From positions 110,025-174,024 of the forward strand of contig NZ_JAFMST010000008.1 in the NCBI RefSeq assembly GCF_017916275.1: 64,000 nucleotides of DNA, read 5' to 3'. This DNA is from Rubellimicrobium arenae. Its GTDB lineage: Bacteria > Pseudomonadota > Alphaproteobacteria > Rhodobacterales > Rhodobacteraceae. Positions 19,547 to 28,461 of the stretch are shown in pieces. The notes beneath the pieces were generated by a model. The model ran no database searches, was not told where the DNA came from, and saw only the letters and a program-made list of their open reading frames with translations. Both the position numbers and the translations under genes were made by a program. The first letter of the stretch is position 1, and the number at the start of each line of letters is the position of its first letter.

Positions 19547-20496
19547 CCCCCCGCCCCGCCCTCGTGCTGCATCTCGCGGCTCCGCGCGGCTTCTGCGCCG
19601 GGGTGGACCGCGCGATCCGCATCGTCGAGCTCGCCCTCGAGAAGTGGGGCGCCCCGGTCTTCGTCCGGCACGAGATCGTCCATAACCGGACGGTCGTGGA
19701 CGCGCTCCGCGCCAAGGGGGCCGTCTTCGTCGAGGAGGTCGCCGACGCGCCCGCGGATCGCCCGATCGTCTTCTCGGCCCATGGCGTCGCCAAGTCGGTC
19801 CCGGCCGAGGCCGCGGAACGCGACATGATCCAGGTGGACGCCACCTGCCCCCTGGTGACCAAGGTCCATATCGAGGCCGCCCGGCACCACGAGAACGGGC
19901 TCCAGCTCATCATGATCGGCCACGCCGGCCACCCCGAGACGGTCGGGACCATGGGCCAGCTCCCGCCCGGCGAGGTGCTGCTGGTCGAGGATGTGGCCGA
20001 CGTTGCCACCCTTGGGGTGCGCGATCCCGACCGCCTGGCCTTCGTGACGCAGACGACGCTGTCGGTGGACGACACGGCGGACATCGTGGCCGCGCTTCAG
20101 GCCCGCTTTCCGGCCATCCGGGGCCCGGCGCGGGAGGACATCTGCTACGCCACCACCAACCGCCAGATGGCGGTCAAGGCCATGGCTCCGTCCTGCGAGG
20201 CGATCCTGGTCGTGGGCGCGCCCAACTCCTCGAACTCCCGCCGGCTCGTGGAGGTCGCGAAGAAGGCGGGCTGCCCCTATGCGCAGCTGATCCAGACCGC
20301 GGCCGAGATCGACTGGCGGGCCATCGAGGGCGTGAGCAGCATCGGCCTGACCGCCGGCGCCTCTGCGCCCGAAGAGCTGGTCAACGAGGTCATCGAGGCC
20401 CTTCGCGGCCGCTATGACGTCACGGTCCGCCCGGTCGTGACCGCCGAGGAGGACGTGGAGTTCAAGGTGCCGCGCATCCTGCGGGAACCCGCGTGA
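19543..20496 (+). CDS. ispH: 4-hydroxy-3-methylbut-2-enyl diphosphate reductase
   Basis: Iron-sulfur enzyme for the last step of the MEP isoprenoid pathway. 317 residues. The three cluster cysteines are in [25 protein letters not shown] and [12 protein letters not shown]; the [10 protein letters not shown] and [11 protein letters not shown] motifs complete the active site. The ATG is fixed by the ATGA overlap with the NYN gene. Downstream coupling is by a GTGA overlap with the DUF3429 gene. Confidence 0.97.
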   Translation: MTPRPALVLHLAAPRGFCAGVDRAIRIVELALEKWGAPVFVRHEIVHNRTVVDALRAKGAVFVEEVADAPADRPIVFSAHGVAKSVPAEAAERDMIQVDATCPLVTKVHIEAARHHENGLQLIMIGHAGHPETVGTMGQLPPGEVLLVEDVADVATLGVRDPDRLAFVTQTTLSVDDTADIVAALQARFPAIRGPAREDICYATTNRQMAVKAMAPSCEAILVVGAPNSSNSRRLVEVAKKAGCPYAQLIQTAAEIDWRAIEGVSSIGLTAGASAPEELVNEVIEALRGRYDVTVRPVVTAEEDVEFKVPRILREPA

Positions 20497-20927
20497 GGCG
20501 AATCCCCCCCGCGCCCCTGATGCTGGGCCTCGCGGGGGTCCTGCCCTTCGCATGGGGCGCGCTCGGTGTCCTGGTTCCGGCCCTGGGCGACTGGAGCCTC
20601 GACCTGCTCGGCCCGCGCTTCACGGGGCGCACGCTGCTCCTGCTCTATGGCACGATCATCCTGAGCTTCATGTCCGGGGTCGTGTGGGGGTTCGCGCCCC
20701 GCGCCGAGGGACGGCACGCGGCCATCTTGTACGCGCTGTCCACGGTCCCGGCGCTATGGGCCTTTGCCCTGGGCTTTTCGGCGCTGGCGCTGGCCGTGGG
20801 ATTCGCCGGGCTGCTCGGCCTGGACCTGCACGCCCAGAGAACGGGGCTTGCGCCGTCCTGGTGGATGCGTCTGCGGCTCCTGCTCACCAGCCTCGTGGTG
20901 ATCTGTCTCCTGACGGCACTGCCCTGA
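20493..20927 (+). CDS. DUF3429 membrane protein
   Basis: 144 residues with four to five hydrophobic helices (first [20 protein letters not shown]; later [19 protein letters not shown], the DUF3429 signature region). The GTG start overlaps the ispH stop as GTGA. Function unknown. It is followed by a stable hairpin at 20933-20948 that may end the transcript. Confidence 0.82.
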   Translation: MRRIPPAPLMLGLAGVLPFAWGALGVLVPALGDWSLDLLGPRFTGRTLLLLYGTIILSFMSGVVWGFAPRAEGRHAAILYALSTVPALWAFALGFSALALAVGFAGLLGLDLHAQRTGLAPSWWMRLRLLLTSLVVICLLTALP

Positions 20928-20932
20928 CCCCC

Positions 20933-20948
20933 AACCCCTCCGGGGGTT
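20933..20948 (+). terminator. Hairpin after DUF3429 gene
   Basis: Perfect 6-bp stem AACCCC/GGGGTT with a 4-nt TCCG loop, starting 5 bases after the DUF3429 stop. There is no T run, so termination would be weak or factor-assisted. Its last two bases are the first two of the FnrL-type box that follows. Confidence 0.5.
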
Positions 20949-20960
20949 GACGCAGGTCAA
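20947..20960 (+). promoter_or_regulatory. FnrL-type box TTGACGCAGGTCAA
   Basis: Perfect inverted repeat TTGAC-N4-GTCAA, one base per half-site from the FNR/FnrL consensus TTGAT-N4-ATCAA. It lies 53 bases before the ATG of the small HicA-like gene and downstream of the DUF3429 hairpin, so it most likely controls the small gene in response to oxygen. Confidence 0.65.
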
Positions 20961-21013
20961 GGACGCCGACCGATTCCCATGCGGGAGTGGGCCATCACTA
21001 CGGGAGACCCACC

Positions 21014-21277
21014 ATGAACCACAGCCATCGCAAGGTCCTGCACAGCCTCTTTGCCCATCCTATCCCCAGCAACCTCCATCTGAACGACGTGGAGAACGTG
21101 CTGCGGGACCTCGGGGCCGAAGTGGGCCACACGGGCCATGGCCGCTTCAGCGCGACGCTGGCAGGCCAGCATGTGACCTTGCACGGCGGCAATCACGGAT
21201 TGTCCAAGGATGAGGTCGCCCAGGTCCGCAAGGCGCTCGAGGCCGCCGGGGTCGCACCCGCCGACTACCCGGTCTGA
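21014..21277 (+). CDS. Small HicA-like protein
   Basis: 87 residues (MNHSHRKVLHSLFAHPIPSN to VAPADYPV). The pattern of a helix, then VENVLRDLGAEVGHTGHGRFSATLAGQ, then a His-Gly turn (LHGGNHG), resembles the small HicA/dsRBD-like RNA-binding fold, but no HicB antitoxin gene is next to it. GGGAG at 21002-21006 is a good ribosome binding site. It stands alone between a hairpin and rnhA and has an FnrL-type box upstream, so it is likely an oxygen-responsive gene of unknown function. Confidence 0.72.
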   Translation: MNHSHRKVLHSLFAHPIPSNLHLNDVENVLRDLGAEVGHTGHGRFSATLAGQHVTLHGGNHGLSKDEVAQVRKALEAAGVAPADYPV

Positions 21278-21343
21278 CCCGGGCGGTTGCACCGCAGGTC
21301 CGGGCGGGCTAGGCCACGGCTTCCAGATACAGGAGCCCGCGCC

Positions 21344-21823
21344 ATGCCCGCCCTTTTTGCCTACACCGACGGCGCCTGTTCCGGAAATCCCGGACCGGGC
21401 GGCTGGGGCGCCCTCCTCATCGCGTGGGAGGGCGACCAGGTTCTCCGCGAGCGGGAGCTGTCGGGCGGCGAAGCCATGACCACCAACAACAGGATGGAGC
21501 TCCTGGCCGCGATCAACGCGCTCGAGGCGCTGGAACGTCCGTCCGTTCTCACGGTCGTGACCGACAGCGCCTATGTGAAGGGCGGGATCACCGAATGGCT
21601 CCGTGGGTGGAAGGCGCGCGGCTGGCGCACCTCCTCCAACGAGCCCGTCAAGAACGAGGATCTCTGGCGTCGGCTCGAGGAGGCCGCCGCCCGCCACAAG
21701 GTGACCTGGCGCTGGATCAAGGGCCACGCTGGCCACGCCGAGAACGAGCGTGCCGACGCCCTCGCCCGCGCTGGCATGGCGCCTTTCAAGACCAAGGTCC
21801 GGCAGGGCGCCAGCCGGCCCTGA
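21344..21823 (+). CDS. rnhA: Ribonuclease HI
   Basis: Degrades the RNA strand of RNA-DNA hybrids. 159 residues. The four catalytic acidic residues are visible in [36 protein letters not shown] and NERADALA, and the His loop is in KGHAGHAEN. The start [10 protein letters not shown] is chosen over an upstream ATG because the conserved fold begins here. Downstream, azlD converges. Confidence 0.97.
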   Translation: MPALFAYTDGACSGNPGPGGWGALLIAWEGDQVLRERELSGGEAMTTNNRMELLAAINALEALERPSVLTVVTDSAYVKGGITEWLRGWKARGWRTSSNEPVKNEDLWRRLEEAAARHKVTWRWIKGHAGHAENERADALARAGMAPFKTKVRQGASRP

Positions 21824-21859
21824 GCCGCGCCGGGCGTGAACGCCGGGCCGCCGTCCACC

Positions 21860-22159
21860 TCAGCCCAGCAGGTGCCGCAACCCTGCCGCGGCCACGATGC
21901 CGATCAGCACCGTCGGCAGGAGCGACAGGCGCGTGGCCGCGACCAGCGTGATCGCCAGCGCGGCCAGGTCCGCCGGACGGTCCGACACGAAATGCGGGGC
22001 GATGACCGAGATCAGGACGCAACCCGGCGTCGCCTCGAGCACGGCGGCGGCACGCGGGCCCAGGGTGGCGTTGCGCAGCCACAGGTAACCGCCGATCCGC
22101 GTCAGATAGGTCGCCAGGGCCATCAGCACGATGGTCAGGAGGGTGGTGGGGTCGATCAT
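21860..22159 (-). CDS. azlD: AzlD-type branched-chain amino acid exporter subunit
   Basis: 99-residue membrane protein with four hydrophobic segments; ATYLTRIGGYLWL and the LPTVLIGIVAAAGL end match AzlD. With AzlC it forms a small two-component exporter for branched-chain amino acids or analogues. ATG overlaps the azlC stop (ATGA), so expression is coupled. Confidence 0.88.
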   Translation of the reverse strand: MIDPTTLLTIVLMALATYLTRIGGYLWLRNATLGPRAAAVLEATPGCVLISVIAPHFVSDRPADLAALAITLVAATRLSLLPTVLIGIVAAAGLRHLLG

Positions 22160-22884
22160 CGGGATGCGTCCTCGGCCCAGAACCAGGCGGCCACCAGCCC
22201 GGACAGCGCACCGGCCGCGACATACCAGGCCCCCGGCACGAACAGATAGGTCGCCCCCGCGACGAGGAGGCTCACGAGCCACGGACGAGCGGCCCGGGCG
22301 CCCTTCCACATGCCCCGGAGCAGCACCAGGAACACCGCCGGAAAGGCCATGTCGAAGCCATAGACCGTCACGTCGCCCATCACGGGCCCGAGCCCGGCCC
22401 CCAGGGCGGTGAAGGCGACCCAGGTGGCATAAAGCCCCAGGGACGCGCCCATGTAATAGGGCAGGCTGAAGGACGCCCGCCTTTGCGCGTCCGCAAGGCC
22501 CAGGGCCCAGCTTTCGTCGCACATGAGGAACAGCGCGGGCAGGGTGCGGCGCCTGGGCAGATCCCGCAGATAGGGCGCCAGGACGGCCCCCATGAGCAGG
22601 TGGCGGCAGTTCACCAGGAGCGCGACCGCCACGATCAGCAGCACGTGGGGCGGCGAACTCCAGAGGCCCACGGCCGCGAACTCCGACCCTCCGCCGAAGT
22701 TCAGGCCGGTCATCAGGGGCACCTCGGCGAGGTGGAAGCCCTTCTGCGCCGCCTGCGCGCCCAGGAGAAGGGCGAAAGGCACGAAGCCCAGCATCACGGG
22801 AAGCGCATCGGCCAGGCCGCGGACCACCTCGCGCCGGCGCCGGACGAGGGCATCGGCCGGCGTGCAAGGATCCAGGGTGGTCAT
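22156..22884 (-). CDS. azlC: AzlC-type branched-chain amino acid exporter subunit
   Basis: 242 residues with about seven membrane segments. MLGFVPFALLLGAQAAQKGF and FGGGSEFAAVGLW, followed by LLVNCRHLLMGAVLAPYL, are AzlC signatures. It begins 290 bp from the divergent phytase operon. The specific amino acid exported cannot be deduced. Confidence 0.9.
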   Translation of the reverse strand: MTTLDPCTPADALVRRRREVVRGLADALPVMLGFVPFALLLGAQAAQKGFHLAEVPLMTGLNFGGGSEFAAVGLWSSPPHVLLIVAVALLVNCRHLLMGAVLAPYLRDLPRRRTLPALFLMCDESWALGLADAQRRASFSLPYYMGASLGLYATWVAFTALGAGLGPVMGDVTVYGFDMAFPAVFLVLLRGMWKGARAARPWLVSLLVAGATYLFVPGAWYVAAGALSGLVAAWFWAEDASR

Positions 22885-23111
22885 GCGGCTCTCCTTCCGG
22901 CCCGTCGGGGGAGGCGGCGCGCCCAGTTGCGATCAGGGTCCACCCCATCGGGCAGAGCGCCTCGCCTCAGGATCCGGCCGGTCCCATTCCGCCCAGCCCG
23001 AGCGATTACCGCATCCTGCGGGCCGCGCAACCGGCCAAGTGGCGACGCCCGTCGTCAGGTGCCGTGCCGGCCGTCACTTCACCGATTCCCGGAGCCCTCA
23101 TCCGGCCCGTG

Positions 23112-23129
23112 CCGTCACGGCCCCGTCAC
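23112..23129 (+). promoter_or_regulatory. Candidate Pho box upstream of the phytase operon
   Basis: Two identical heptamers CCGTCAC separated by GGCC give the 7-4-7 layout and 11-base period of the PhoB box (consensus CTGTCAT-N4-CTGTCAT). A -10-like CAGAAT begins 11 bases after the box (23140-23145), which is the normal spacing for PhoB promoters. A third CCGTCAC stands at 23071-23077. The first gene starts at 23175. Confidence 0.65.
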
Positions 23130-23174
23130 ATGTGGCTTGCAGAATGAGTCCACCACCACCCCGGAAGAACCGTG

Positions 23175-23786
23175 ATGCGTCACCTCCTCGTCCTATGCCT
23201 CCTCCCGCTGCCTGCCTTTGCGCAGGATGGCAGCGCTGCCCTGTCCGGGCCGCCCGCCGCATGGCTCGGCCCCGAGCCGCACCTCGTGCTGATGGGCCAG
23301 TTGGCCGGCCACCCGGTGAACATACAGATCCTGGACCTGTCCGCCGCCCCGGACGTCGTCGCCTTTGAGGGCAAGCGCGAATATCTTCCCGGCGCGGCCG
23401 GCTGGCGGTTCGGCGATTTCGAGGTTTCGATCCAGGCCGTCATCGACGGGGTGGAAAAGAGCTTCGAGATCGAGGTGGAGAACGACGACTTCGCCCGGCA
23501 GCGTCCCCTGCCCGCGAGCTTCGCGCTCGGCCCCGAGAACTTCCCCCAGGGCGCCAAGGCCTTCCTGGAAGCCGCGGCCGAGTGGGAGACCGAGGCTGGT
23601 TCAGTCAACGAGGAGATCGGGGGCTGGAGCGGGACGCTGACGCTGTCCGAGGACAAGGGCACGCCGGACGCCGAAGGCCTGATGCCCGATGGCACGATCG
23701 GGGGCCACATGGTCGCCGAGAACGGGGCCGACCGCCTTGTCATGTCCTTCACGGTGCCGGTGGTCGAATATGAAAAGGACGACTGA
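23175..23786 (+). CDS. Exported protein of unknown function, first gene of phytase operon
   Basis: 203 residues with a clear signal peptide (HLLVLCLLPLPAFAQ). The mature part is acidic, mostly beta-strand in character and lacks cysteines after the leader; no family is recognised. The stop overlaps the phytase start by 17 bases, so the two are translated from one message, and the Pho-box promoter precedes this gene. It may assist phytase or act on phosphate esters itself, but nothing in the residues shows which. GTG at 23172 is an alternative start. Confidence 0.75.
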   Translation: MRHLLVLCLLPLPAFAQDGSAALSGPPAAWLGPEPHLVLMGQLAGHPVNIQILDLSAAPDVVAFEGKREYLPGAAGWRFGDFEVSIQAVIDGVEKSFEIEVENDDFARQRPLPASFALGPENFPQGAKAFLEAAAEWETEAGSVNEEIGGWSGTLTLSEDKGTPDAEGLMPDGTIGGHMVAENGADRLVMSFTVPVVEYEKDD

Positions 23787-24795
23787 CGCGCTCCTGCCGC
23801 TGTTCCTCCTGGCGGCGCCCGTCATGGCGGAGCCGCTGGCCATCGCCGTCCCGGCCACGGCCGAAACGGAAGGAACTCGGGGCGACGCCGACGATCCCGC
23901 CATCTGGGTCGATCCCGGCGATCCGGCCGACAGCCTGATCCTTGGGACGGACAAGACGGCGGGGCTCTATGTCTACGGTCTGGACGGCGCGGTCCGGGAT
24001 TTCCTGCCCGGCGGGCATCTCAACAACGTCGATGTCCGCCCCTTTCGGATCGGAGATCGGGAGGTCGGCCTGGCGGGCGCCACGCGGCGCGACGACGACA
24101 CCCTGGTCTTCTACGTCATCGACGAGGGCGGGGTGCGCCCCGCCACGCCCTGGCAACATGCGGCCATCCCGCCGGGGATCGGGGCCGACGACATCTACGG
24201 CTTTGCCATGGGACAGGACTCGGGCGGCACCTACGCCATCGTCAACTTCAAATCCGGCCATGTCGTGCAATGGCGCATTCATGAAAGCCAGGGCACGCTC
24301 CGGCTCGAGCCCGCACGCACGCTGCGGGTGGGCAGCCAGCCCGAGGGGATGGTGGTCGACGACCGGGCCGGGCACCTCTACGTGGGCGAGGAGGACAAAG
24401 GCATCTGGCGCTTTCCACTCTCGCCCGCAGGCGGGACGGACGGCACCCGGATCGCCGCGATCCCATCGGACTGCCTGCCACGCGATGACGTGGAGGGCCT
24501 CGCGATCCTGGATGGGCCTGTCCGATACCTCGTGGCCTCGGCGCAGGGCGTGCATCGCGCGGCCCTGTTCCGGCTCGAGGGCGAGGCCGCGCCCGCCTGC
24601 GAGGCGATGGTCGAGATCGCTCCCGGCGCCGTGGATGGCGTGACCGAGACGGACGGCCTCGACGTGACCGCCAAACCCGTGGGACCCGACTTTCCGGGCG
24701 GCCTCCTCGTGATGATGGACGACCAGAACGCGGGCTTCACGACCAACTTCAAGCTGATCGCCTGGGATGCGATCCTGGCGCAGTTGCCGAACTAG
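23770..24795 (+). CDS. Secreted beta-propeller phytase
   Basis: 341 residues: a signal peptide ([13 protein letters not shown]) and then a six-bladed propeller pattern. [35 protein letters not shown] is the usual first blade; the later [28 protein letters not shown] and DVEGLAI are equally typical of calcium-dependent alkaline phytases (BPP). These enzymes release phosphate from phytate outside the cytoplasm. The gene converges with fmt and shares a CTAG stop with it. Confidence 0.9.
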   Translation: MKRTTDALLPLFLLAAPVMAEPLAIAVPATAETEGTRGDADDPAIWVDPGDPADSLILGTDKTAGLYVYGLDGAVRDFLPGGHLNNVDVRPFRIGDREVGLAGATRRDDDTLVFYVIDEGGVRPATPWQHAAIPPGIGADDIYGFAMGQDSGGTYAIVNFKSGHVVQWRIHESQGTLRLEPARTLRVGSQPEGMVVDDRAGHLYVGEEDKGIWRFPLSPAGGTDGTRIAAIPSDCLPRDDVEGLAILDGPVRYLVASAQGVHRAALFRLEGEAAPACEAMVEIAPGAVDGVTETDGLDVTAKPVGPDFPGGLLVMMDDQNAGFTTNFKLIAWDAILAQLPN

Positions 24796-25691
24796 GCCAG
24801 GCGGTCGCCGGGATTCCAGCCACGCAGCGCGTCGGCGGCGGCCAGAGCCCGCGCCCCGGCGCGCTGCACCTCCAGCACCTCTACGGCCCCCTCTCCGCAG
24901 GCCACGACCAGATCCCGGAGCACCTGCCCGGGTTCCCCCTGCCCGCCCGCCACGCGCGAACGGAGCAGCTTGATCCGCTCGCCCCCGGCCTCGGTCCAGG
25001 CGCCGGGAAAGGGGGCCAGGCCGCGGATCAGGCGGTCCACCTCGGCTGCGGGACGCGTCCAGTCGATCCGCGCCTCGCCCTTGTCGATCTTCCGGGCGTA
25101 GGTCACGCCTTCGTCCGGCTGAGACTGCGGCACCAGGTCCGCGATCCGCGCCAGAGCCTCGACCGCCAGCCGCGCGCCAAGCCCGCTCAGCCGGTCGTGC
25201 AGGTCCCCGGTCGTGTCCGTCGGGCCGATCGGAAGGGCCTCGCGCAGCAGCACCGGCCCGGTGTCGAGCCCCGCTTCCATCCGCATGATGCAGACGCCCG
25301 TCTCGGCGTCTCCGGCCATGATCGCGCGGTGGATCGGCGCCGCGCCCCGCCAGCGGGGCAGGAGCGAGGCATGGATGTTCAGGCAGCCCTGCCGGGGCGC
25401 GTCCAGCACCGCCTGCGGCAGGATCAGGCCATAGGCCACGACCACCGCGACGTCGACGTCGAGAGCCGCGAACTCCGCCTGCGCCTCGGGAGTCCGGAGC
25501 GAGGTCGGATAGCGCACGGGCAGGCCCCGCCGCTCGGCCTCGGCCTGCACGGGCGAGGGACGCGCCTTCTGCCCCCGGCCAGCGGGGCGGGGTGGCTGGC
25601 AGTAGACGCAGGCGATCTCGTGCCCGGCCAGGGTCAGCGCCCGCAGCGGCGCGACCGAGAAGTCGGGCGTGCCCATGAAGGCGATCCTCAT
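24792..25691 (-). CDS. fmt: Methionyl-tRNA formyltransferase
   Basis: Formylates initiator Met-tRNA. 299 residues beginning [25 protein letters not shown], with the catalytic [22 protein letters not shown] and ITCMxAGLDTGP-like [15 protein letters not shown]. The C-terminal OB-type domain starts around residue 205. It is the last gene after three deformylase-family genes, all linked by 4-base overlaps; the start here is fixed by ATGA. Confidence 0.97.
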   Translation of the reverse strand: MRIAFMGTPDFSVAPLRALTLAGHEIACVYCQPPRPAGRGQKARPSPVQAEAERRGLPVRYPTSLRTPEAQAEFAALDVDVAVVVAYGLILPQAVLDAPRQGCLNIHASLLPRWRGAAPIHRAIMAGDAETGVCIMRMEAGLDTGPVLLREALPIGPTDTTGDLHDRLSGLGARLAVEALARIADLVPQSQPDEGVTYARKIDKGEARIDWTRPAAEVDRLIRGLAPFPGAWTEAGGERIKLLRSRVAGGQGEPGQVLRDLVVACGEGAVEVLEVQRAGARALAAADALRGWNPGDRLA

Positions 25692-26176
25692 CCCTTGCGG
25701 GCCTTGCGGATCAGCATGTCGCGCTTCACGCGGGACAGCCGGTCGAAGTACATCCGGCCGGCCAGATGGTCGATCTGATGCTGCACGCTGGTGGCCCAAA
25801 GGCCGACGAAGTCGCGGTCCTCGACCTCGCCCCGGTCGTTCAGGAACCGCACGGTGACGGCGCGGGGCCGCGAGACGACCGCCGATACCCCCGGCAGGTT
25901 CGGAGAGGCTTCCTCATGGTCGCGCAGTTGCACGCTGGCATGGAGCACCTCGGGATTGGCCATCCGGACGGCCTGGCCCCGCGCCTCCGAGGCGTCCACG
26001 ACGGCCAGGGCCAGGGACACCCCGATCTGGGGCGCGGCCAGGCCGACCCCGGGCATGGCCTCCATGACCTCGATCATCTCGTTCCAAAGGACGCGAATCT
26101 CGTCGGTGACGACGGGCACCGGCTCGGCGGGCCGCCGCAGGATCGGGTGCGGCCAAGGGAGGACGGGACGTGTCAT
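25688..26176 (-). CDS. Degenerate peptide deformylase-like protein
   Basis: 162 residues with the deformylase fold: [10 protein letters not shown] at 43-52 is intact, but in the second motif EGCLS the metal-binding Cys is replaced (EASPN, Ser91) and the third motif HEIDH reads HQIDH, replacing the catalytic Glu with Gln134. Two of three active-site elements are therefore lost and activity is doubtful. The remaining sequence is well kept, which argues against a pseudogene. It lies between fmt and two intact deformylase genes with ATGA overlaps on both sides. Confidence 0.88.
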   Translation of the reverse strand: MTRPVLPWPHPILRRPAEPVPVVTDEIRVLWNEMIEVMEAMPGVGLAAPQIGVSLALAVVDASEARGQAVRMANPEVLHASVQLRDHEEASPNLPGVSAVVSRPRAVTVRFLNDRGEVEDRDFVGLWATSVQHQIDHLAGRMYFDRLSRVKRDMLIRKARKG

Positions 26177-26634
26177 GCGGAGGGCTCCTCCCGGTCGGTG
26201 CAAAGGACGCCGTCCAGGTGATCGATCTCGTGCTGGATGCAGGTCGCCGCGACGCCGGAGAAGCGCCCGTCCCGCGCCTCCCCATCGAGGTTCTGCCAGC
26301 GCAGGGCGACCTCGGACGGCCGGGACACGCGCGAGGTGCGGCCTGGGATCGAGAGGCATCCCTCCTCGCGCGTCACGCGGTCCTCGGAGACCTCGAGGAT
26401 CTCGGGATTGACGAAGACCTGCGGCTCGGGCGCGCCATCCTTCCAGGCCACGTCCATGACGAAGAGCCGGATCGGCAGCCCGATCTGCGGCGCGGCCAGC
26501 CCCCGGCCCGGCGCGTCGTACATCGTGGCCAGCATGTCGTCGGCCAGGTCGCGCAGGGACGCGTCGAAGGCCTCGACGGGCGCGCAGGACTGGCGAAGGA
26601 CGGGGTCCGGGATCTGGACGATGGACCGGATCAA
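26173..26634 (-). CDS. def: Peptide deformylase (second copy)
   Basis: 153 residues, somewhat short but with all active-site motifs: [10 protein letters not shown] (43-52), EGCLSIPG with metal ligand Cys93, and HEIDH at 135-139. It removes the formyl group from nascent proteins. It lacks the usual long basic C-terminal helix, ending just after the HEIDH region. Overlaps both neighbours by 4 bases. Confidence 0.92.
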   Translation of the reverse strand: MIRSIVQIPDPVLRQSCAPVEAFDASLRDLADDMLATMYDAPGRGLAAPQIGLPIRLFVMDVAWKDGAPEPQVFVNPEILEVSEDRVTREEGCLSIPGRTSRVSRPSEVALRWQNLDGEARDGRFSGVAATCIQHEIDHLDGVLCTDREEPSA

Positions 26635-27188
26635 AGCCGCGCGGCCTCGTGGCCCTTCTGGGGATGCCCGTCACGGGCGAGGTCGCGCTTCAGCTTCTCC
26701 ATCTTGCGGGTGATGACCCCGCGCTTGATGGGACCGAGATAGTCGATGAACAGCTTGCCGTTCAGGTGGTCGATCTCGTGCTGCACGCAGACCGCCCAAA
26801 GGCCCGCGAACCGCTCCTGCTGGTCGTGGCCGTCGAGGTCGGTCCATTTCACCTCGACCTCGCGCGGACGCACGACATCGGCGAAATGCTCGGGGATCGA
26901 AAGGCAGCCTTCCTCGTAGGGGGCGGTCTCCTCGGATCTCCAGAGGATCTCGGGGTTGACGAGAACCAGGGGACGCGGCGGCTCCTGGTCGTCCTTGACG
27001 CAATCCATGACGATCAGGCGGCTCAGCACGCCCACCTGCGGGGCGGCCAGGCCGATGCCCGGGGCGTCGTACATCGTGTCCAGCATGTCCTTGGCCAGGC
27101 GCCGGACGGCCTCGTCGATGACGGCCACGGGCTTGGCCACCGTCTTGAGACGCGGATCGGGATGCAGAAGGATGGGACGGATGCTCAT
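26631..27188 (-). CDS. def: Peptide deformylase (first copy, full length)
   Basis: 185 residues, standard bacterial type: starts MSIRPILLHPDPRLKTVAKPV, has GIGLAAPQVG, EGCLSIPEHFADVVRP with Cys95, and HEIDH at 137-141 followed by HLNGKLFIDYL and a basic C-terminal helix, IKRGVITRKMEKLKRDLARD. Metal-dependent deformylation of nascent chains. First gene of the def-def-def-like-fmt operon; the promoter must lie in the 99-bp gap to the divergent lyase gene. Confidence 0.96.
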   Translation of the reverse strand: MSIRPILLHPDPRLKTVAKPVAVIDEAVRRLAKDMLDTMYDAPGIGLAAPQVGVLSRLIVMDCVKDDQEPPRPLVLVNPEILWRSEETAPYEEGCLSIPEHFADVVRPREVEVKWTDLDGHDQQERFAGLWAVCVQHEIDHLNGKLFIDYLGPIKRGVITRKMEKLKRDLARDGHPQKGHEAARL

Positions 27189-27287
27189 GGAGCGGATTTA
27201 GGCGAGACGGCGCAATCGCGCAACCGCCTGCCCTTGCGGCGCGCCGTTCCGGCTGGCACCCCTTGGCGCGCAGACGGGAGACCCTCC

Positions 27288-28457
27288 ATGACCTTCGACG
27301 ACCCCATCGACCGGCGCGGCACCCATTGCGTGAAGTGGGACATGATGGAACCGCTCTACGGCGTCTCGCCCCAGGATGGCCTGGCCATGTGGGTCGCGGA
27401 CATGGACTTCCGCCCGCCCGCCTGCATCCAGCGCGAGCTGGCGGCCATGCTGGACCACGGAATCTACGGTTATTTCGGCGACGACCGGCCCTACATCGCC
27501 GCCATCCGGTGGTGGATGCAGACGCGGCACGGCTGGGATCCGGCGCCCGAGGCCATCCACACGACCCACGGCCTCGTGAACGGAGTGGGGCTGGCCGTCG
27601 AGGCCTGGACCGCGCCGGGCGATGCCGTGGTGCTGTTCACGCCGGTCTACCATGCCTTCGCGCGGGTCATCCGGTCGGCCGGGCGGGAGGTGACCGAATG
27701 TCCGCTCGTCGTCCGGGACGGGCGCTATGCCATGGACTTCGACGGCTACGATGCCCTGCTCACCGGGCGCGAGCGGATGGTCATCCTCTGCTCGCCTCAC
27801 AACCCCGGCGGCCGCGTCTGGACGCCTGACGAACTGGAGCAGGTGGCCGACTTCGCCCGTCGTCACGACCTCGTCCTCGTGTCCGACGAGATCCACTGCG
27901 ACCTCGTGATGCCGGGCCAGCGGCACACGCCCATGGCCCTGATCCCGGGGATCGAGGACCGTCTGGTGATGATGACGGCCACCACCAAGACCTTCAACAT
28001 CGCCGGGGCGCATATCGGCAACGTCATCGTGCCCGACGCCAGCCTGCGTGCGCCCTTTGCCCAGAAGGTCGCGGCGCTCGGCATCTCGCCCAACTCCTTC
28101 GGGATGCGGATGGCGACGGCCGCCTATTCCCCCGAAGGAGCGGACTGGGTGGACGCGCTCTGCGCCTATCTGGACGGCAACCGCAGGCTCTTCGACGACG
28201 GGGTGAACGCCATCCCGGGCGTCCGATCCATGCCGCTCGAGGCCACCTACCTCGCCTGGGTGGACTTCCGCGGCCTCGGGATGCCGCCCGAGGAGATCAC
28301 CCGACGCATCGCGCAGGAGGCGCGCATCGCCGTCAACGCCGGGCCGAGCTTCGGAACCGGAGGCGAAGGGTTCGCGCGGGTCAACATCGCCGCCCCCCGC
28401 GCCGTGGTGGCCGAGGCGGTGGCCCGGCTCCAGCGCGCCTTCGCGGACGTGCAGTAA
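27288..28457 (+). CDS. PatB/MalY-type PLP-dependent C-S lyase
   Basis: 389 residues, aminotransferase class I/II fold. It starts MTFDDPIDRRGTHCVKWDMME, typical of the PatB family, with LAMWVADMDFRPP, LCSPHNPGGRVW, VSDEIHCDLV (PLP-binding Asp) and TATTKTFNIAG with the Schiff-base Lys. Members cleave cystathionine or cysteine conjugates to pyruvate, ammonia and a thiol. It is followed after 4 bases by an L,D-transpeptidase gene. Confidence 0.9.
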   Translation: MTFDDPIDRRGTHCVKWDMMEPLYGVSPQDGLAMWVADMDFRPPACIQRELAAMLDHGIYGYFGDDRPYIAAIRWWMQTRHGWDPAPEAIHTTHGLVNGVGLAVEAWTAPGDAVVLFTPVYHAFARVIRSAGREVTECPLVVRDGRYAMDFDGYDALLTGRERMVILCSPHNPGGRVWTPDELEQVADFARRHDLVLVSDEIHCDLVMPGQRHTPMALIPGIEDRLVMMTATTKTFNIAGAHIGNVIVPDASLRAPFAQKVAALGISPNSFGMRMATAAYSPEGADWVDALCAYLDGNRRLFDDGVNAIPGVRSMPLEATYLAWVDFRGLGMPPEEITRRIAQEARIAVNAGPSFGTGGEGFARVNIAAPRAVVAEAVARLQRAFADVQ

Positions 28458-28461
28458 AGGG

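Noticed and set aside
21014-21277. HicAB toxin-antitoxin system
   Set aside because: Only a HicA-like protein is present; the neighbours are DUF3429 and rnhA, and no HicB-like gene is adjacent.
25688-26176. Pseudogene of peptide deformylase
   Set aside because: The frame is intact, both ends overlap neighbours by ATGA, and the fold motif GLAAPQ is preserved; only active-site residues differ, so it looks maintained.
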